This document shows, in pieces, positions 21,619 through 41,169 of a DNA stretch of 64,000 nucleotides (position 1 is the stretch's first letter; each line of letters starts with the position of its first letter). Under the pieces are notes generated by a model. The model did not search any database and was not told the DNA's origin. It worked only from the letters and a program-made list of their open reading frames with translations. Origin of the DNA: Odiellus spinosus (taxonomy: Eukaryota > Arthropoda > Arachnida > Opiliones > Phalangiidae). The translations under genes and the position numbers were made by a program. The stretch covers positions 13,769,360-13,833,359 of the forward strand of contig OY987236.1 in assembly GCA_963920705.1 (NCBI GenBank). The letters are read 5' to 3'.

Positions 21619-22412
21619 TTTATAAATTTCGTGGGAAGCGAGGCTTACCGCTTAATACAGTCAAATAAAATTTAAAATTCCTTTCGTTATTGATAGGTTA
21701 GTTTAATCGTGGTATCCTGATTAATTTTGCATAGGCTCCATAACAATTTCAAAGGCGATATAAATGCTATAACTATTGAGAGGCTCTATAGAAGCTAGTT
21801 CCATTCAAGTTTGAAACCGTCTATACCAACTATAACTTGCCTATAAAGTTAACGACAAGGGAAGCTATATATTATCAAACTCCGTTGACTAATTCTAGCC
21901 AATCCCCGCAGTCCCTTGGCTGTATCGAAGACCTTTTGTGATTTGATCCTATTGTTCTTTAATCTTTGTTCTTTATGGGGAAAAAACACCGCTCTCGTTC
22001 TTCGCCGTGTAAAAACAATAACAAAAAAAGCTTGGCTTTTCGATCTCTTTTTAATTTCGACTCATTGTTGGGTTTTGATAAGAAAAATAGGTCCGGGCTG
22101 TTTCCTACACCCGATCTCTTTCCTCCAACGTCACATTACCCCGTAGTTTGTATACTCCGGGCTATTGTTACATCGGTTTTCTTTAATTAAATCCTATTAC
22201 GCTACAGATAACAGAAGGGTCTTGTTCGACCGTATACGCGTTCTTTGTTTTCGCAATTCCAAAGTGACTATGAGACCAATTTCACTGAGATAAGGATTTT
22301 CGCGACGGAAAATAAACACGAAATTCTAATTTCGGTTTGACGCGAATATTTATTTTGAAGGTTTACACGACGCACAAATTTTGGTGGATATTGAAATCTG
22401 AGGGCTTCCACT
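21619..22412. other. Non-coding stretch
   Basis: Flank of the LTR element. Overlapping small open frames at 21916-22190 in two frames show no domain or splice structure. Nothing else recognised. Confidence 0.4.
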
Positions 22413-22650
22413 AAAGCTCGGAATTAATAACTTTGGATATCCATTGATATCTAAATGTTTTTCAGATTTTTGTATCGGCGACTGAATAACTCGTATTCCT
22501 ATAACAATGATTACGAATAAAAAGTTTGCCTTTCATTCGGATACGTTTATTCGAATAAGAAATGGATATTTTTTCGCGAATGGATAATATCTGATTGACA
22601 TACACGATGGTCGTGTTCAATTAAAAAAATTATACGAATTCAGAGCTCTA
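22413..22650. mobile_element. Repeat family with AGCTCGGAATT-type ends, copy 1
   Basis: Starts near AAGCTCGGAATTAATAAC and ends near GAATTCAGAGCTCTAG. It shares ATTATCCATTCGCGAAAAAA and ATACGTTTATTCG-type blocks (inverted) with 62095-62260. Related longer copies are at 50036-50477 and 62073-62596. The terminal repeats are weak and no target duplication is clear, so it is only tentatively a DNA transposon. Confidence 0.55.
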
Positions 22651-23183
22651 GCTCCCACCAGATCGCTAAAATACCTTAAAATTTCAATTTGGTCCCTAAG
22701 CAAATGCTATAGATTCATCTACTGCCGTAAATAAGTTCTGATAAAGTTATCTCCTTTCCTCTCATGAATTTGAAAGCAGTTAAAATAAGAAGCGGGTAAT
22801 TTGCATATACCGAAAACCTTCGTCGTAGACGACGTTAAAAAATTTCCCAGTGAAAATGATCCGTTGAAAATTAGCCGTAAAACTGCAGCCAATCTTTCGC
22901 ATTAACATCCCAAAAAAGCAATAAAGTTAGGCTTAACAAAGGAGAAAATGAGTACGACAAATGGCTCGCGTGGGATGAAGCATGCTTGGTTCCCCTTTTT
23001 AATTAGCGAAAGAGTTAAGTTGGATTCTAAATTACGATATTTTTGCTATCGATCGGTTTCTCAACACAGCTTTGTCCAAAAGTATAACAAGATCGCCAAG
23101 AGAATTGAAAATAAGAAAAAAAAAAAAATCCTTCAATGATATGGGAGAAAAACTGCGCTGAATTGTTACATTGTTCAATTTAA

Positions 23184-23573
23184 AGGGATAATGCAACCTA
23201 ACAATGAGATTTTTATCGATTCCTTATTGATTAAATATGCCTAATCCACCAGTAATTTTACAAACAAATGTTAAACGATAAATAAATTAAAAACTTACCC
23301 GGAAAATAGGCTTAGCTGGATTCATGCAGTTCCTGAATTTCATTGCATTGAATGGTCAGCGACAAATGAGCACGTCGTTAAGACGAGATCTCCACTAGAC
23401 TTTCAATAATATTAGATTGGTCGCTGACCCATCAATGCGAAGAAATTCAGCATTCCCATGAATCCAGTTAAGCCTATTTATTTCTAGTTAAATATGTGTT
23501 TGTAAATTTTTTTACTGGTGGATTAGGCCAATTTAAACGATAATGAATCGGTAAAAAATCACGCATTCTTCCT
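23184..23573. mobile_element. TTAA-flanked foldback element (family 1, long-core form)
   Basis: TTAA on both sides (23180-23183 and 23574-23577). The left end is AGGGATAATGCAACCTAAC; the right end finishes GCATTCTTCCT. The arms carry AATAGGCTTAGCTGGATTCA and its inverse. The core contains TTGGTCGCTGACCCATCAAT and an inverted partner near 23350. Non-coding. Confidence 0.9.
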
Positions 23574-23577
23574 TTAA

Positions 23578-26391
23578 TATTTTAAATTATAAAACTAATT
23601 AAATCCAAACCAACCCCTACCGTAATTTATAATGGTTTGAAAATTTGATCAGGATTTTAAGAGTTGAATAATTCGCGATAGCTTTATTGATTTCTTGAAA
23701 GATTTGAAATCTTCGACTGTGTGTATAGGATCCCTCGTAAACGGCTCTCGAAACCGTAGTTTTTTCAGGGGTTTAAAAATTTTGGGGTACGTTCGGAATT
23801 TTTGGGGGACTGCATTATGTGAGAGTCGCGTCGTTACGTGAGTATTTGCAATTTAGTCAGCTTATTTGGCTCTTTACAAAGAAAATGAAAAATGTATTGT
23901 AAAGAAGAGTGAACATCCTACCTCCCCCTTTGAAAAGTTTATCGCGTGTTTTGTCGTACATTAGAGAAAATGGGAATATTCTATTATCGACGTTGAAAAA
24001 AAATTGGAAAACTGAAAAGAGCAATTTTTATTTTTATTTTACCTTTATGCGAAGTTTTGTATTGGTTAAATTCTTTAGCCTATTTATCTTTAGATTTTGT
24101 AAAGGAACCACTTTTCTTCACAATGTTCGAGATCTTTATTATAGTTACCTGTCTATTTTGGATGTTTATTACCCAATTTAAAGTTTTTTAAAGTTAAGGG
24201 AGAATGAAGTCATACAAGAAATTTTCGAGGACTATAGCGTTTGGCGTGCGAGTGTTAGACCTTTTTAACTCTTGATTCGAAATTGAAATCAAAAGACAGA
24301 CAAAATTTGGAGTATGTCTAGTCTAGTTCGCGACTCTGATAGTAGATGGTGTTATAACATAACCTTGGAACCAACTAAAAGGGCCGTTGGAAAGAACAAG
24401 TTTCTATTGAAGATGTTACCTTTTTTCAAGGTTGGGTCGAAGTGTATGATTATCTTTACTTTTGCCTAATTTTAAACAAAAAAAACAGACCATAGCTCGA
24501 AAGTTTGCCCCTTTAAAATGCTCTTCCTTTATGCACACAGCTTAGCTTTGAATTTACCATTTGGTACGGTCAACGTCGTCTGCTAAGCTAGAAAAGAAGG
24601 CGACTCCAAATGTTTTTAAAAATCGTAGTCCCTTTATATAGAACCTGTTTCTATCCCCCAATATTGTTTCTTATATATTCCAGCTCTGATTTTGTTATTC
24701 AGTTCATTACTTTGAAAACCTATTGTCCACATTTTTAAAATGTACTAAGCCCATTCCTAAACTTTGAACTTATTCCACTTAGTCAAAGAACTCAAAAACA
24801 ATACGCAAACAAATAGTTTCGAAAGAATTCTCATATATAGTATGTAGTATATAAAAAACACATTCCTGATATGTCTTGACCATACCTAAGCCAGGCTAAA
24901 ATTGGATAGAAGCCAAGGCTTAACATTAAGGTCAATCAATTTTTGTTCTAACAGGACTTTATTTGTTAGGGGTTGTTTAACTCTATATCGAGCGCCACTT
25001 TATTGCCACCAGCGGCAATAAGGAAAATTGGGAAAGAAATGGCCAAAGAATGCCAACAATCTGAGATCAAGAGAAAAAAGTTTTTAAGTAAAGAGAGAGA
25101 GAGAGAGAGAGAGAGATGAAAGAAAAATTTCGCTCAAGCAAGATCCGAATTTTTGGGAATTTTCTTTTTGTCTTATTTAATTCTACCCTGATTTGACACC
25201 ACGCGCAAAGTTAAATGCCCCGATTAAGTCAACAAATCATTCGAGTTAAGGGGATAGGTTCGCTTCGGGCTTAATGCTGCTATTTCTAGGTGGAATTGAC
25301 GAACTAATGGTATTTTACGTTCGCCGTAATAAATATACCCAAAAGTTCACAGCATATACCACAATAGAAATTTTCGTGTCAGTCATTGTATTAAATGCTT
25401 ATTGGTGTTATAGTGATCTGTTCCAAACAACTCTGCCGCTAAAATTCTCGTTTTCTTTAGAAACTAACGGTTATTTCTTTGCTGTAATAATGTCCCCCTT
25501 TTTTTTCGAATTCCTATATTAATAATTTTAAATCTCTGGGTTGAGGTGTTCTTGAGAAACTTAGAAAAATGAAAATGTCAATATTATATCGATATCAATA
25601 TTTCCGATATGACGTAGTTTATTTCTGTAACGTAACAATAATTTTCCTGGGGTAAAACTTTCTGGATTAAGTACTTTTACGAAAAAACCGGCGCGAAATC
25701 GACCTTATCACGTGCCTGAACACTGAGATTTCTTTCTTTTGGTGACCAAATTGTAGTTTTAGTGTGTTTTAGTGGTTCAACAGTGACTTGAACGAGTGTG
25801 CGAACCCTCAAGGCAAAAAGGGTCGGGTTTCTATGTTAAGAACGTAGTATAGAACATATGGTCTTTTTCTAGAAATTCTCGCAAATTGGGGCCTTTGTTT
25901 TGTTGAGACGTCTGGAATTATAATATAATTATATTAGACAGATTTATTTTACTGAAGTGGCATGTCTTTATGAGATTTGGTTTCTTATTTTGAAATTTAC
26001 GCGGAATATTTCTAAGAAATTGTCTGCTTAATTACTATCTAGGGAATTTTGGAAATCCTGGTTTTAATTTTTGTATTCTGAGGATTCTAAAGAGCAACTC
26101 TAAAAATAAGCACTTTTTGGCTACCAATATGCCAAGCCGCAGTTTTCGGCTCTTTAGTAATTTATTCCTTATTTGTTGGACAATCATGACCCGCTTCCTT
26201 TCATTTTGAAACTAATTAAACTATGCTTGAATATTTGTTATAAAAATAATTTTCCTATAGATTTAAACCATTTTATTAAGGCTATAATTTTCCACAAGCC
26301 TATTAGCAAAAAGCAAGAAACTAAAATAATATTCCGCAAAACTAACAACCCTCCGCGGTAGAATGTAGGACCAAAAGTCAATAACTTAATT
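23578..26391. other. Long non-coding stretch with a GA microsatellite
   Basis: (GA)n lies at about 25091-25116. TTAAGGGAGAATGAAG near 24195 resembles a foldback-family end with no partner. Short open frames (23909-24181, 25274-25522, 26173-26361) lack recognisable domains and are not supported as genes. Confidence 0.4.
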
Positions 26392-26640
26392 CCATAAAAG
26401 TAAACAACGCCCCTTAGCTTAATACTGTCAGCAAAAGGCCAAGGTAGACGTACTGGCAGATTCTGATTCGAGACACACTAGCGTCCCTCCCTGCCGACTC
26501 AAAATATCGAGGAAGAGTCCAAATCACTCGAGCCAGAGAGGGGTGATGACTTTTTTTGCTAGTTTTAAGTGATGGGCTAGTACGTCTACCTTGGCCCTTT
26601 GCTGATAGTAATAAGCTACGGGGCGTTGTTTTCGTTTATG
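26392..26640. mobile_element. 249-bp copy of the CCATAAAA-ended MITE
   Basis: A shortened relative of 11859-12212. The left end CCATAAAAGTAAACAACGCC, the right-end inverse (CATAAACGAAAACAACGCCC) and the AATATCGAGGAAGAGTCC and CTCGAGCCAGAGAGGGGTGA blocks are shared. About 100 bp of the interior of the longer copy is absent. Non-coding; an overlapping open frame is incidental. Confidence 0.85.
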
Positions 26641-26654
26641 AAATAGAGATAGAC

Positions 26655-26875
26655 CTTTGCTATATAGGACGCATCAAAACTTTGCGTTCAAAAGCGTCCT
26701 CTTACGGTAAACAGTGGCAAAAGTTGGAAGAAAACCTCGTGCGTGATGGCTGCTATTGATATAATAGACAGACGAGAACATGGTCTTGTTAATTAGTTCC
26801 TAGTTTTGCCCGCACTGTTTGCCGTTAGAGGACGATATGAACGCGCGGGTGTTTCGTTGGCGGATAGAACTATAT
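26655..26875. mobile_element. Small inverted-repeat element (CGTCCTCT...AGAGGACG)
   Basis: CGTCCTCTTACGGTAAACAG (about 26694) is answered by the inverse CTGTTTGCCGTTAGAGGACG (about 26816). Weaker pairing extends outwards to ATATAGGACGC and ATAGAACTATAT. A related pair, GTCCTCTAAAGGCAAACAG and CTGTTTGCTCTC, occurs at 29700-29776. Ends and target duplication are not defined. Confidence 0.5.
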
Positions 26876-27479
26876 ATCGCTGTGAAAATCGCATGGTGAA
26901 AATTCGCCTTTAGACAACGCCTCAAACTTCGTATCATATCCGTATAATAGTATCAAAATTAACGCCACGTTGATTTTAAGCCGCTTTAAATCCTTAATCC
27001 TATTTTCAAGAGCTTAACCCACGCTAGAATTAAAGATGCTCCACTTAGCAGCAAATGCCGCGCTATTTTAGATAAACAACTCAATAATAATCATTAAAAT
27101 TAATTAAAACCGTTGCAATCGATCGCTGACCCTTCGTAATAAGGATTAACCATTTACTTTTATAATAAAATTAGTCCCAATTTTTTTCAAATTCTTTTTA
27201 TTTCAAACTGCAGACTATACTTTCCACCGTTCTTTTTTAATTCTAATCGCATTACGAAAGAGTTCCTTATTCAGTCGTGTCTCAGAATAATCTGCGGGGC
27301 GCGTTTAATTAATTCTTCCATTGCCGAAAAAAATATGTAAATGAAACAAAAAAATTGGGTTTAGAATTCTTTTTCTATAGTTTCGATAATAGCAAAATTC
27401 TTTCGAACTGAATTTACGATTGAAGGAAAAAGTGTAATGAAGAATTATGTCCAAATTAACTTTATTTAAATTAGTTTCT
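26876..27479. other. Non-coding stretch
   Basis: AT-rich; nothing recognised. Confidence 0.4.
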
Positions 27480-27482
27480 TAA

Positions 27483-27883
27483 TGGGAGGATGCACCATAT
27501 CAAGTATTTTTTTAATCGATTCCTTATCGTTTAAATAGGCCTAATACACCAGTGGAAAATTACACTAACAAATATAAAACTAGAAATAAATTTAAAACTT
27601 ACCCTGAAAATAGGCTTTGCTGGATTTATTGAGATCCTGAATTTCTTCGCATTGAAGAGTCATCGACCAATGAGCAAAGACCAGTCGTTAAGGCGACATC
27701 TCTATGAGATTTCCATTAACATTCGATTGGTTTCTGACCCATCAATGCGAAGAAATTAAGTATCTCCATGAATCCAGCTAAGCCTATTTTCCGGATAAAT
27801 TTTTAATTTATTTTTTTACAGGTGGATTTGCCAAATGTTAACGATAAGGAATCGATAAAAATCACTTATGTTGCAATTATACC
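27483..27883. mobile_element. TTAA-flanked foldback element (family 1, long-core form)
   Basis: TTAA at 27479-27482 and 27884-27887. The ends are more decayed than in other copies (TGGGAGGATGCACCATATC; right GTTGCAATTATACC). Arms and core blocks match the copies at 10017 and 23184 (CGAAGAAATTAAGTATCTCC, CAATGAGCAAAGACCAGTCG). Confidence 0.87.
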
Positions 27884-27887
27884 TTAA

Positions 27888-28720
27888 AATATACCATTTT
27901 AACCTTTCCAAAGCTGTTTAAAATGGTTTCAAAGTGAACGCGACGCGTACGATAGTACCCGCCCCCAGTTTCTATGCCCATGTGCTTGTAAGAATTCCCA
28001 GTGTGACTTCTATCTTTTCTTGATTAGAGCATTTAATTAGAATCAATAAAAATTCATTCGTAGTCGGGCTGCATTCTCCCTTTATTACAGAACCATCTCT
28101 TTTCCTATCCTTTTGTCCGTATTAACCCCGATTCTACGAACAGTCAAAGGAAAAGGATTAAATGTGGCCCAAAGGCTTAAAATCACCAACGTGGCCTTAC
28201 TGCAGTTTTCATTTCTCTCTCTCTCTATCTGAATCTCGCTCTTTCCTTTCTGCGGCTCAGTTTTGGGCTCTTTCGATTTTGTGAATAATTTTACGAGCTC
28301 TTTAAGCCTTTGCCTATTTTGAAAGTCTTCTTAAAAGCCCGCTTTTGGATCTCCGTTATATATGGATTGCAGTTTCTGTTTCTCCGCTGATAACATTCGA
28401 AAAGTTCTGAAGTGAAGGCCGCTCCGATCTCTTTTTAAAAAGACTTATTCAAGCGTTATGTTTTTGTCTTCCCGTCTTTTATTGAGACGTACGAAAAGTG
28501 CGGCAGGGATTAGACGAATTAGGGCTTTTAGAAATGTATTTTTAGGTTGTTTAAATTTCTATCTTTAAAGCCTATGATTATTCAAAATTCAAATAGAAAT
28601 TAAGAATAAAGTTTAAATATAAATATTTAAGTAGCCTAGCTACTTTGTATTTGTTAAATAAGTTTCCAAGATCTACTATAAATGAAAATAATGTAAAAAA
28701 ATGATTTTTTTACCTTTTAA
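27888..28720. other. Non-coding stretch
   Basis: GGGCTGCATTCTCCCTTTA at about 28064 resembles a right end of the foldback family without a visible left partner. A CT-rich patch lies at 28212-28230. No gene recognised. Confidence 0.4.
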
Positions 28721-29080
28721 AGGGAGAATGCATCCTAGCAAGTGATTTTTTTAATCAATTCCTTATCGTTTAAATGGGCCTAATTCACCATTAAGTAAAA
28801 TTTCAAACAAATATTAAACTAGAAAAAAATATAAAGCTTGCCATCAAAATAGGCTTAGCTGGATTCATGGAGATCCTGAACTCCCCATATAAGGAGTAGC
28901 GACCAAAAACATTGATCGATGGCCCTTATATGGGTAAAGCAGGATCTCCATGAATCCAGCTAAGCCTATTTTGTTGGTTAGTTTTAAATTTTTTTACAGT
29001 TTAAAATAGGTTTATAATTGTTTTTTATTGGTGGATGAGGCATCAATAAAAAAAATCACTTGTTAGGTTGCATTCTCCCT
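28721..29080. mobile_element. TTAA-flanked foldback element (family 1, short-core form)
   Basis: One of the cleanest copies: TTAA at 28717-28720 and 29081-29084, left end AGGGAGAATGCATCCTAGCA and right end the inverse of AGGGAGAATGCAACCTAACA. The centre carries CCCATATAAGGAGTAGCGAC and the inverse GATGGCCCTTATATGGG. Arms of about 150 bp pair over most of the element, so the whole 360 bp can fold into one hairpin. Confidence 0.92.
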
Positions 29081-29084
29081 TTAA

Positions 29085-30633
29085 GATGGACATATTTCAA
29101 TACGGTTAAGTTTTTATTACGGTATTACGAGAAACGTTTAAAATAAAAAGTATTATCGTTGTTTTTATGCGTCATAGCACACCCAGTTCTCATTGGCTCG
29201 GTGTATTATGTCAACTATTCTCGTGTAAATATAAGTTAGGATCAGTTAAGGCAATAGAAATGGTGTTTAGAAAATTCAAGGGGACATTATACACTTCGAT
29301 CAAAATCCGAAAATTTCTGTAGGCCCAAAAATATCATCCCTCCAAAATCCTAAAAATCCAGTACAACACATTAATTTTAAGTGTCCGATAATTAACCCGG
29401 AAAAAATATATATTGGTGATCAATTTTTGCTGAATCATCGTTCGAACGAGGCATAACATTTCTGCGCACTTCCAAATTTAGTCTGAAATTTGCTCGAAAC
29501 GTTTTGAGGCTTAACTATATAGTTCAGTTCGCGGCCCTAATAATTGTGATCGAATTTGGATAAATTTTACAGTTGAAATCAATAAAATTGTTTTCTTACT
29601 ATTAGATGTTAAGCTGTGATCCGTAGCAACTAGAAATATTCACAATACACACTTATTTTAATAGATACAGATGATTTACGAAATCTGTCGTACATAATCG
29701 TCCTCTAAAGGCAAACAGAGATAAAGAATAGTACATGCACGTGGTTTTGTTAGTTACTACTGCCCCTGTTTGCTCTCATCTTCATCTATTAAGAATCCCA
29801 TTGTTAAGAGAGTGTGAAAACCGAAAAAAGGTCATTTAGGGTATTTTCATGGTCCAATAAGCACGTTCCCTATGTGCCCCACCCTCCTTAGTTCGTATAA
29901 GTATTAAACTTCCTTTTAACGTACGCGTGATAAGTGTAGATTTCCTAATATCTATGCTCTACAGTTATCTATAATTTCAGCATAATTTAGCAGTGCCCAG
30001 CACGCTCGAAAAGCTATACATGATTCATTTTAAATAAATTATTTAACGGTGTTGGATTTATATAGTTTTAGATTCTAGTTTATCTCGAGAGTGATAAGAT
30101 TATTATTTTAGTTGAGAGGTTACGAATTCAAAAGACGATATGTATATAGTTTAAATAGATATGAAATCCAGAATAAATGAATTTCTAAAACGTTCGTGTT
30201 ATTGCTAAGAATATCCCAATGCGATTTTGACTGCGCAGACTTCAAAGTCTAGCCAGTATCTTTTTAATCTTTGATGAAGTAGTTTAATATTAATTCACGA
30301 ACGTTTGAAATTGACTATAAGCGCGCTGCGAATATTTTGGGATAAAGAAGGGATACGCGAAAATATGTTAAATCATTTCTATTTATTCGGACAGTGTTAA
30401 ATTGCTGTGAAAATCAATTTTTTCTCTTTTCTTCTGTCGTCTGCATCATTACTGATGAAAAGATTATGTCACGGAACGAACGACACTATACTGATGATTA
30501 GTGGAATCTAAACGCGCGTATAAAGACTTAACAGAACAGTTTATTCTCACGAATTCTAGAACGTGATATGATTGCTTTCGCGCTGTTTCTTTCGTGAATG
30601 GATTAGATGTAAAATCCCTTAAGTAGGCACGCG
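29085..30633. other. Non-coding stretch with a fragment of an inverted-repeat element
   Basis: 29697-29790 resembles the element at 26655-26875. Otherwise nothing recognised; the short open frame at 30464-30658 has no features. Confidence 0.4.
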
Positions 30634-30694
30634 ACTTGACTCGATTGGGGCGAATCAAATTGTTCTCACGCTAATTTAACCTTTAGGAATTGAA

Positions 30695-30700
30695 AAAAAA

Positions 30701-30784
<84 letters not shown>

Positions 30785-30857
30785 AATATATAAATATATA
30801 AATATATAAATATATAAATATATAAATATATAAATATATAAATATATAAATATATAA

Positions 30858-30950
<93 letters not shown>

Positions 30951-30968
30951 AATATATAAATATATATT

Positions 30969-31001
<33 letters not shown>

Positions 31002-31150
31002 AATATATATAATATATATATAAATATATAAATATATAAATATATAAATATATAAATATATAAATATATAAATATATAAATATATAAATATATAAATATA
31101 TAAATATATAAATATATAAATATATAAATATATAAATATATAAATATATA

Positions 31151-31221
<71 letters not shown>

Positions 31222-31245
31222 AATGAAATGAAATGAAATGAAATG

Positions 31246-31250
<5 letters not shown>
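30695..31250. repeat. Compound microsatellite: poly-A, (TA)n, (ATATAAAT)n, (TAA)n, (GAAAT)n
   Basis: Order on the plus strand: an A-run (about 30690-30718), (TA)n with TATAAATA blocks (30719-31150), (TAA)n (31151-31219), then about five GAAAT units (31219-31245). It abuts the 3' end of the minus-strand LINE, where simple-repeat tails are common. Long tyrosine/isoleucine open frames through it are artefacts. Confidence 0.95.
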
Positions 31251-38611
<7,361 letters not shown>

Positions 38612-38650
38612 TCCCCGGGGCGGTTTTTACATACGCGTGACGTCGGTTTT

Positions 38651-39116
38651 ACTTTATTTCACTGTGCTCCCATACAATAACGATAGAAATCGACTTGCAA
38701 TGAGAAAATATCTTCGAATTGGTTCAAAAATGGGCCAAATTGGAAAACTCCAACAGAATTCGATCAAATTGGCCAAATGAGAAAACAAAATTTAAAATCA
38801 AGATAGGTTTTTTCCTACCTAATTTTAAAATATTAAAATATTTGGTCATTTTAATCATCCGTACTAAGCCAATGCATGGATAAATAAAACAAATGATAAG
38901 GTCATTTAATACATTGTCTTTTTGGGAATGAATATTTTTAGGACTAGGCATAGGATAGATAACTTAAGTTGGTTTTCTTCTGACAAACGGGACAAAACCG
39001 GATCAAATACTAAAATTCTGCTTGTATACTAGCGTTTATAGGAGTTTGCAAAACTAGTTTCTCCTCAATATTTTAATGCGGTGTAACTTGCTCATAGTTT
39101 GCAAACTGATCTTGAA
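38651..39116. other. Non-coding stretch
   Basis: No repeat partner or gene recognised. A minus-strand open frame at 38724-38951 has no features. Confidence 0.4.
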
Positions 39117-39120
39117 TTAA

Positions 39121-39638
39121 AGTGAGGCTGTAACGGATTATTCATGAACTCCAAATGGAAATTGAGTATCATTTTCGGAGAGGTTGTTAAAAAACGATTC
39201 AATATATATGTACATATGTCATTGAAACATTTTCTGTAGCAGTAAAAATACATATTTTATAATCGTCATTTTCGAAATTTTTAAAATATAATTCCCCGCG
39301 ATACTACGTCATCACTATTTTCGCGTAGCTATTGTAGGGCCTACAATTGATTCTCACGCGTCCTTTCACGTGATATGGTCGCTTTCGCGCGGTCTTTTTC
39401 CTGAAAGTACTTAATCCAGAAAATCGTACCATTCGTAAGAAAATTATCGTTAATTACGTTCCAAAAATGAACTACGTCATATATCAGAAAAAAATATATA
39501 TACATATTTTTTTGTCATTTTTATTTTGAAGTTTTTTAAGAACGCGTCAACCCAATTTTGAATATAGCGTTTTAATAGTATGATAAAACTAAAAATATAA
39601 TCCATAGGCATTCGGAAAAAAATGGTGTCAGTTTCACT
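39121..39638. mobile_element. TTAA-flanked MITE (family 2, AGTGAGGCTGT ends), full copy
   Basis: TTAA at 39117-39120 and 39639-39642. Left end AGTGAGGCTGTAACGG, right end the inverse of AGTGAAACTGACACC. Characteristic interior: CATGAACTCCAAATGGAAAT, AATCGTCATTTTCGAAATTT, TACTACGTCATCACTATTTT, GGTCGCTTTCGCGCGGTC and AACGCGTCAACCC. 518 bp, non-coding. Other copies are at 56486 (interrupted), 59400 (shorter) and fragments near 44922, 49300 and 55325. Confidence 0.9.
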
Positions 39639-39998
39639 TTAACAAACGCATAGACATACATGAAAAAGAGATGTTTGTGTTGGAGTGGAGTTAAAACTAA
39701 CACACCAGTTGGGGCTGCTAAATTATGCTTTCAGCCTTATGAAAATATTTCTACGTTTCCCTATGGGATAAAAAGTTCTCGAAATAAATTAATTTTTTTT
39801 CTTTTTTTGACAAACCGCGGCAATTACGGCGAAAAGGTTGTCTCTGCTCTGTCTTTGACGCAAAAAAGGCAAAATTTCTTAAAAATAATAAAAAATTCAT
39901 AAAAACTCTAGAACAAATTTAAATAATGAGATTTAGTTCTCTTTGCATATATGCATATGTAACATCATCTTCATAAGTGTCACTTCCCATTGTCTTAA

Positions 39999-40485
39999 AG
40001 GGAGAATGAAAGGCCCAAACAACCTATTTTTAATCGATTAAGAATGCTAAAATAATGAGAAAAACAATAATATAACTCACCAAAAATATTTCGTTATTTT
40101 ATAATCAATTTCCAAAGTTCCGAAACTTGTAGATGCTAAGCCTTGGCTGCCTAGCTCGGCGAACTAGGCGAGCACGAGCCGTATTTTTTTTTTTTTTTTT
40201 AATACTCCCATCTGATCTAGTCGCCAATCACGAGCGAGTACGCGTATTTTTAAAATACGCGTACTCGCTCGTGATTGGCGACAAGAACAGCCGCGAATAT
40301 TAAAAAAAAATACAGGTCGTGCTAGCCTAGTTCACCGAGCTAGTCAAACTAGGCTTAGCATCGGAACTTCGGAAATTGATTATAAAATAACGAAATATTT
40401 TTGGTGAGTTATATTATTGTTTTTCTCATTATTTTAGCATTCTTAATCGATTAAAAATAGATTGTTTCGGCCTTTCATTCTCCCT
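39999..40485. mobile_element. TTAA-flanked giant hairpin element with AGGGAGAATG ends
   Basis: TTAA at 39995-39998 and 40486-40489. The ends match family 1 for only about 10 bp (AGGGAGAATG), then the body is different: AATAACGAAATATTTTTGG, TCAATTTCCAAAGTTCCG and ACGAGCGAGTACGCGTATTT. The two halves pair over almost the full 487 bp; the centre near 40250 is a perfect long palindrome (TACGCGTATTTTTAAAATAC). No coding region. Confidence 0.92.
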
Positions 40486-40489
40486 TTAA

Positions 40490-40829
40490 AGGGAGATTGA
40501 AATCTAACAAAGATTTTTATCGATTCCTTATCATTTAAATAGACCTGATCGAACGGTAAAAACATTTAAAAACAAATATTTAACTAGAAATAAATTTAAA
40601 ACTTACCCGGAAAAAAAGGCTTACTGGATTCATGGAGATCACCTGAGCTCCCCATATAAGGACTAGCGACCAATGGCATTGATCGATGGCTCATATATGG
40701 TTAATGCAGCTAAGCCTATTTTGATGGTTTTAAATTTCTAGTTTAATATTTGTAATTTTTTTAATGTTTAGGACTATTTAAACGATAAGGAATCGATAAA
40801 AAAATCACTTGTTAGGTTGCTTTCTTCCT
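40490..40829. mobile_element. TTAA foldback element (family 1) abutting its neighbour
   Basis: It begins immediately after the TTAA (40486-40489) that also ends the preceding element. Left end AGGGAGATTGAAATCTAAC; right end TTGCTTTCTTCCTGTAA, with the flanking TTAA changed to GTAA. The core has CCCATATAAGGACTAGCGAC and the inverse ATCGATGGCTCATATATGG, the short-core form also found at 28721. Non-coding. Confidence 0.88.
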
Positions 40830-41169
40830 GTAAATAGCCCTAATTCCCAAGTAAAACATTTGCAAACGTATATTAAACTATTAATAAATGCAACTTGATT
40901 GCCACTTAAATATCCTAGATCTCCTATTCCGAATATAAAATCTAAGCGTGCGTTTAGCAAATAAGGAAATGGTCAATTTTCATTACACGATTTCGTGCAC
41001 CATATCCTTCATAGCTAGCGTATAATATTATGTAAATCAAAACGCCTGTTGCAACGTTGCCTATCCAATATATACATTTAGGCTTTAAAATTTTTTTTTT
41101 ACCTATCTCTCCCTCTCTTTTTGCCGGAAGATAAAGAAGCAGATGTTGCGTGTATAAAATCATATACTT

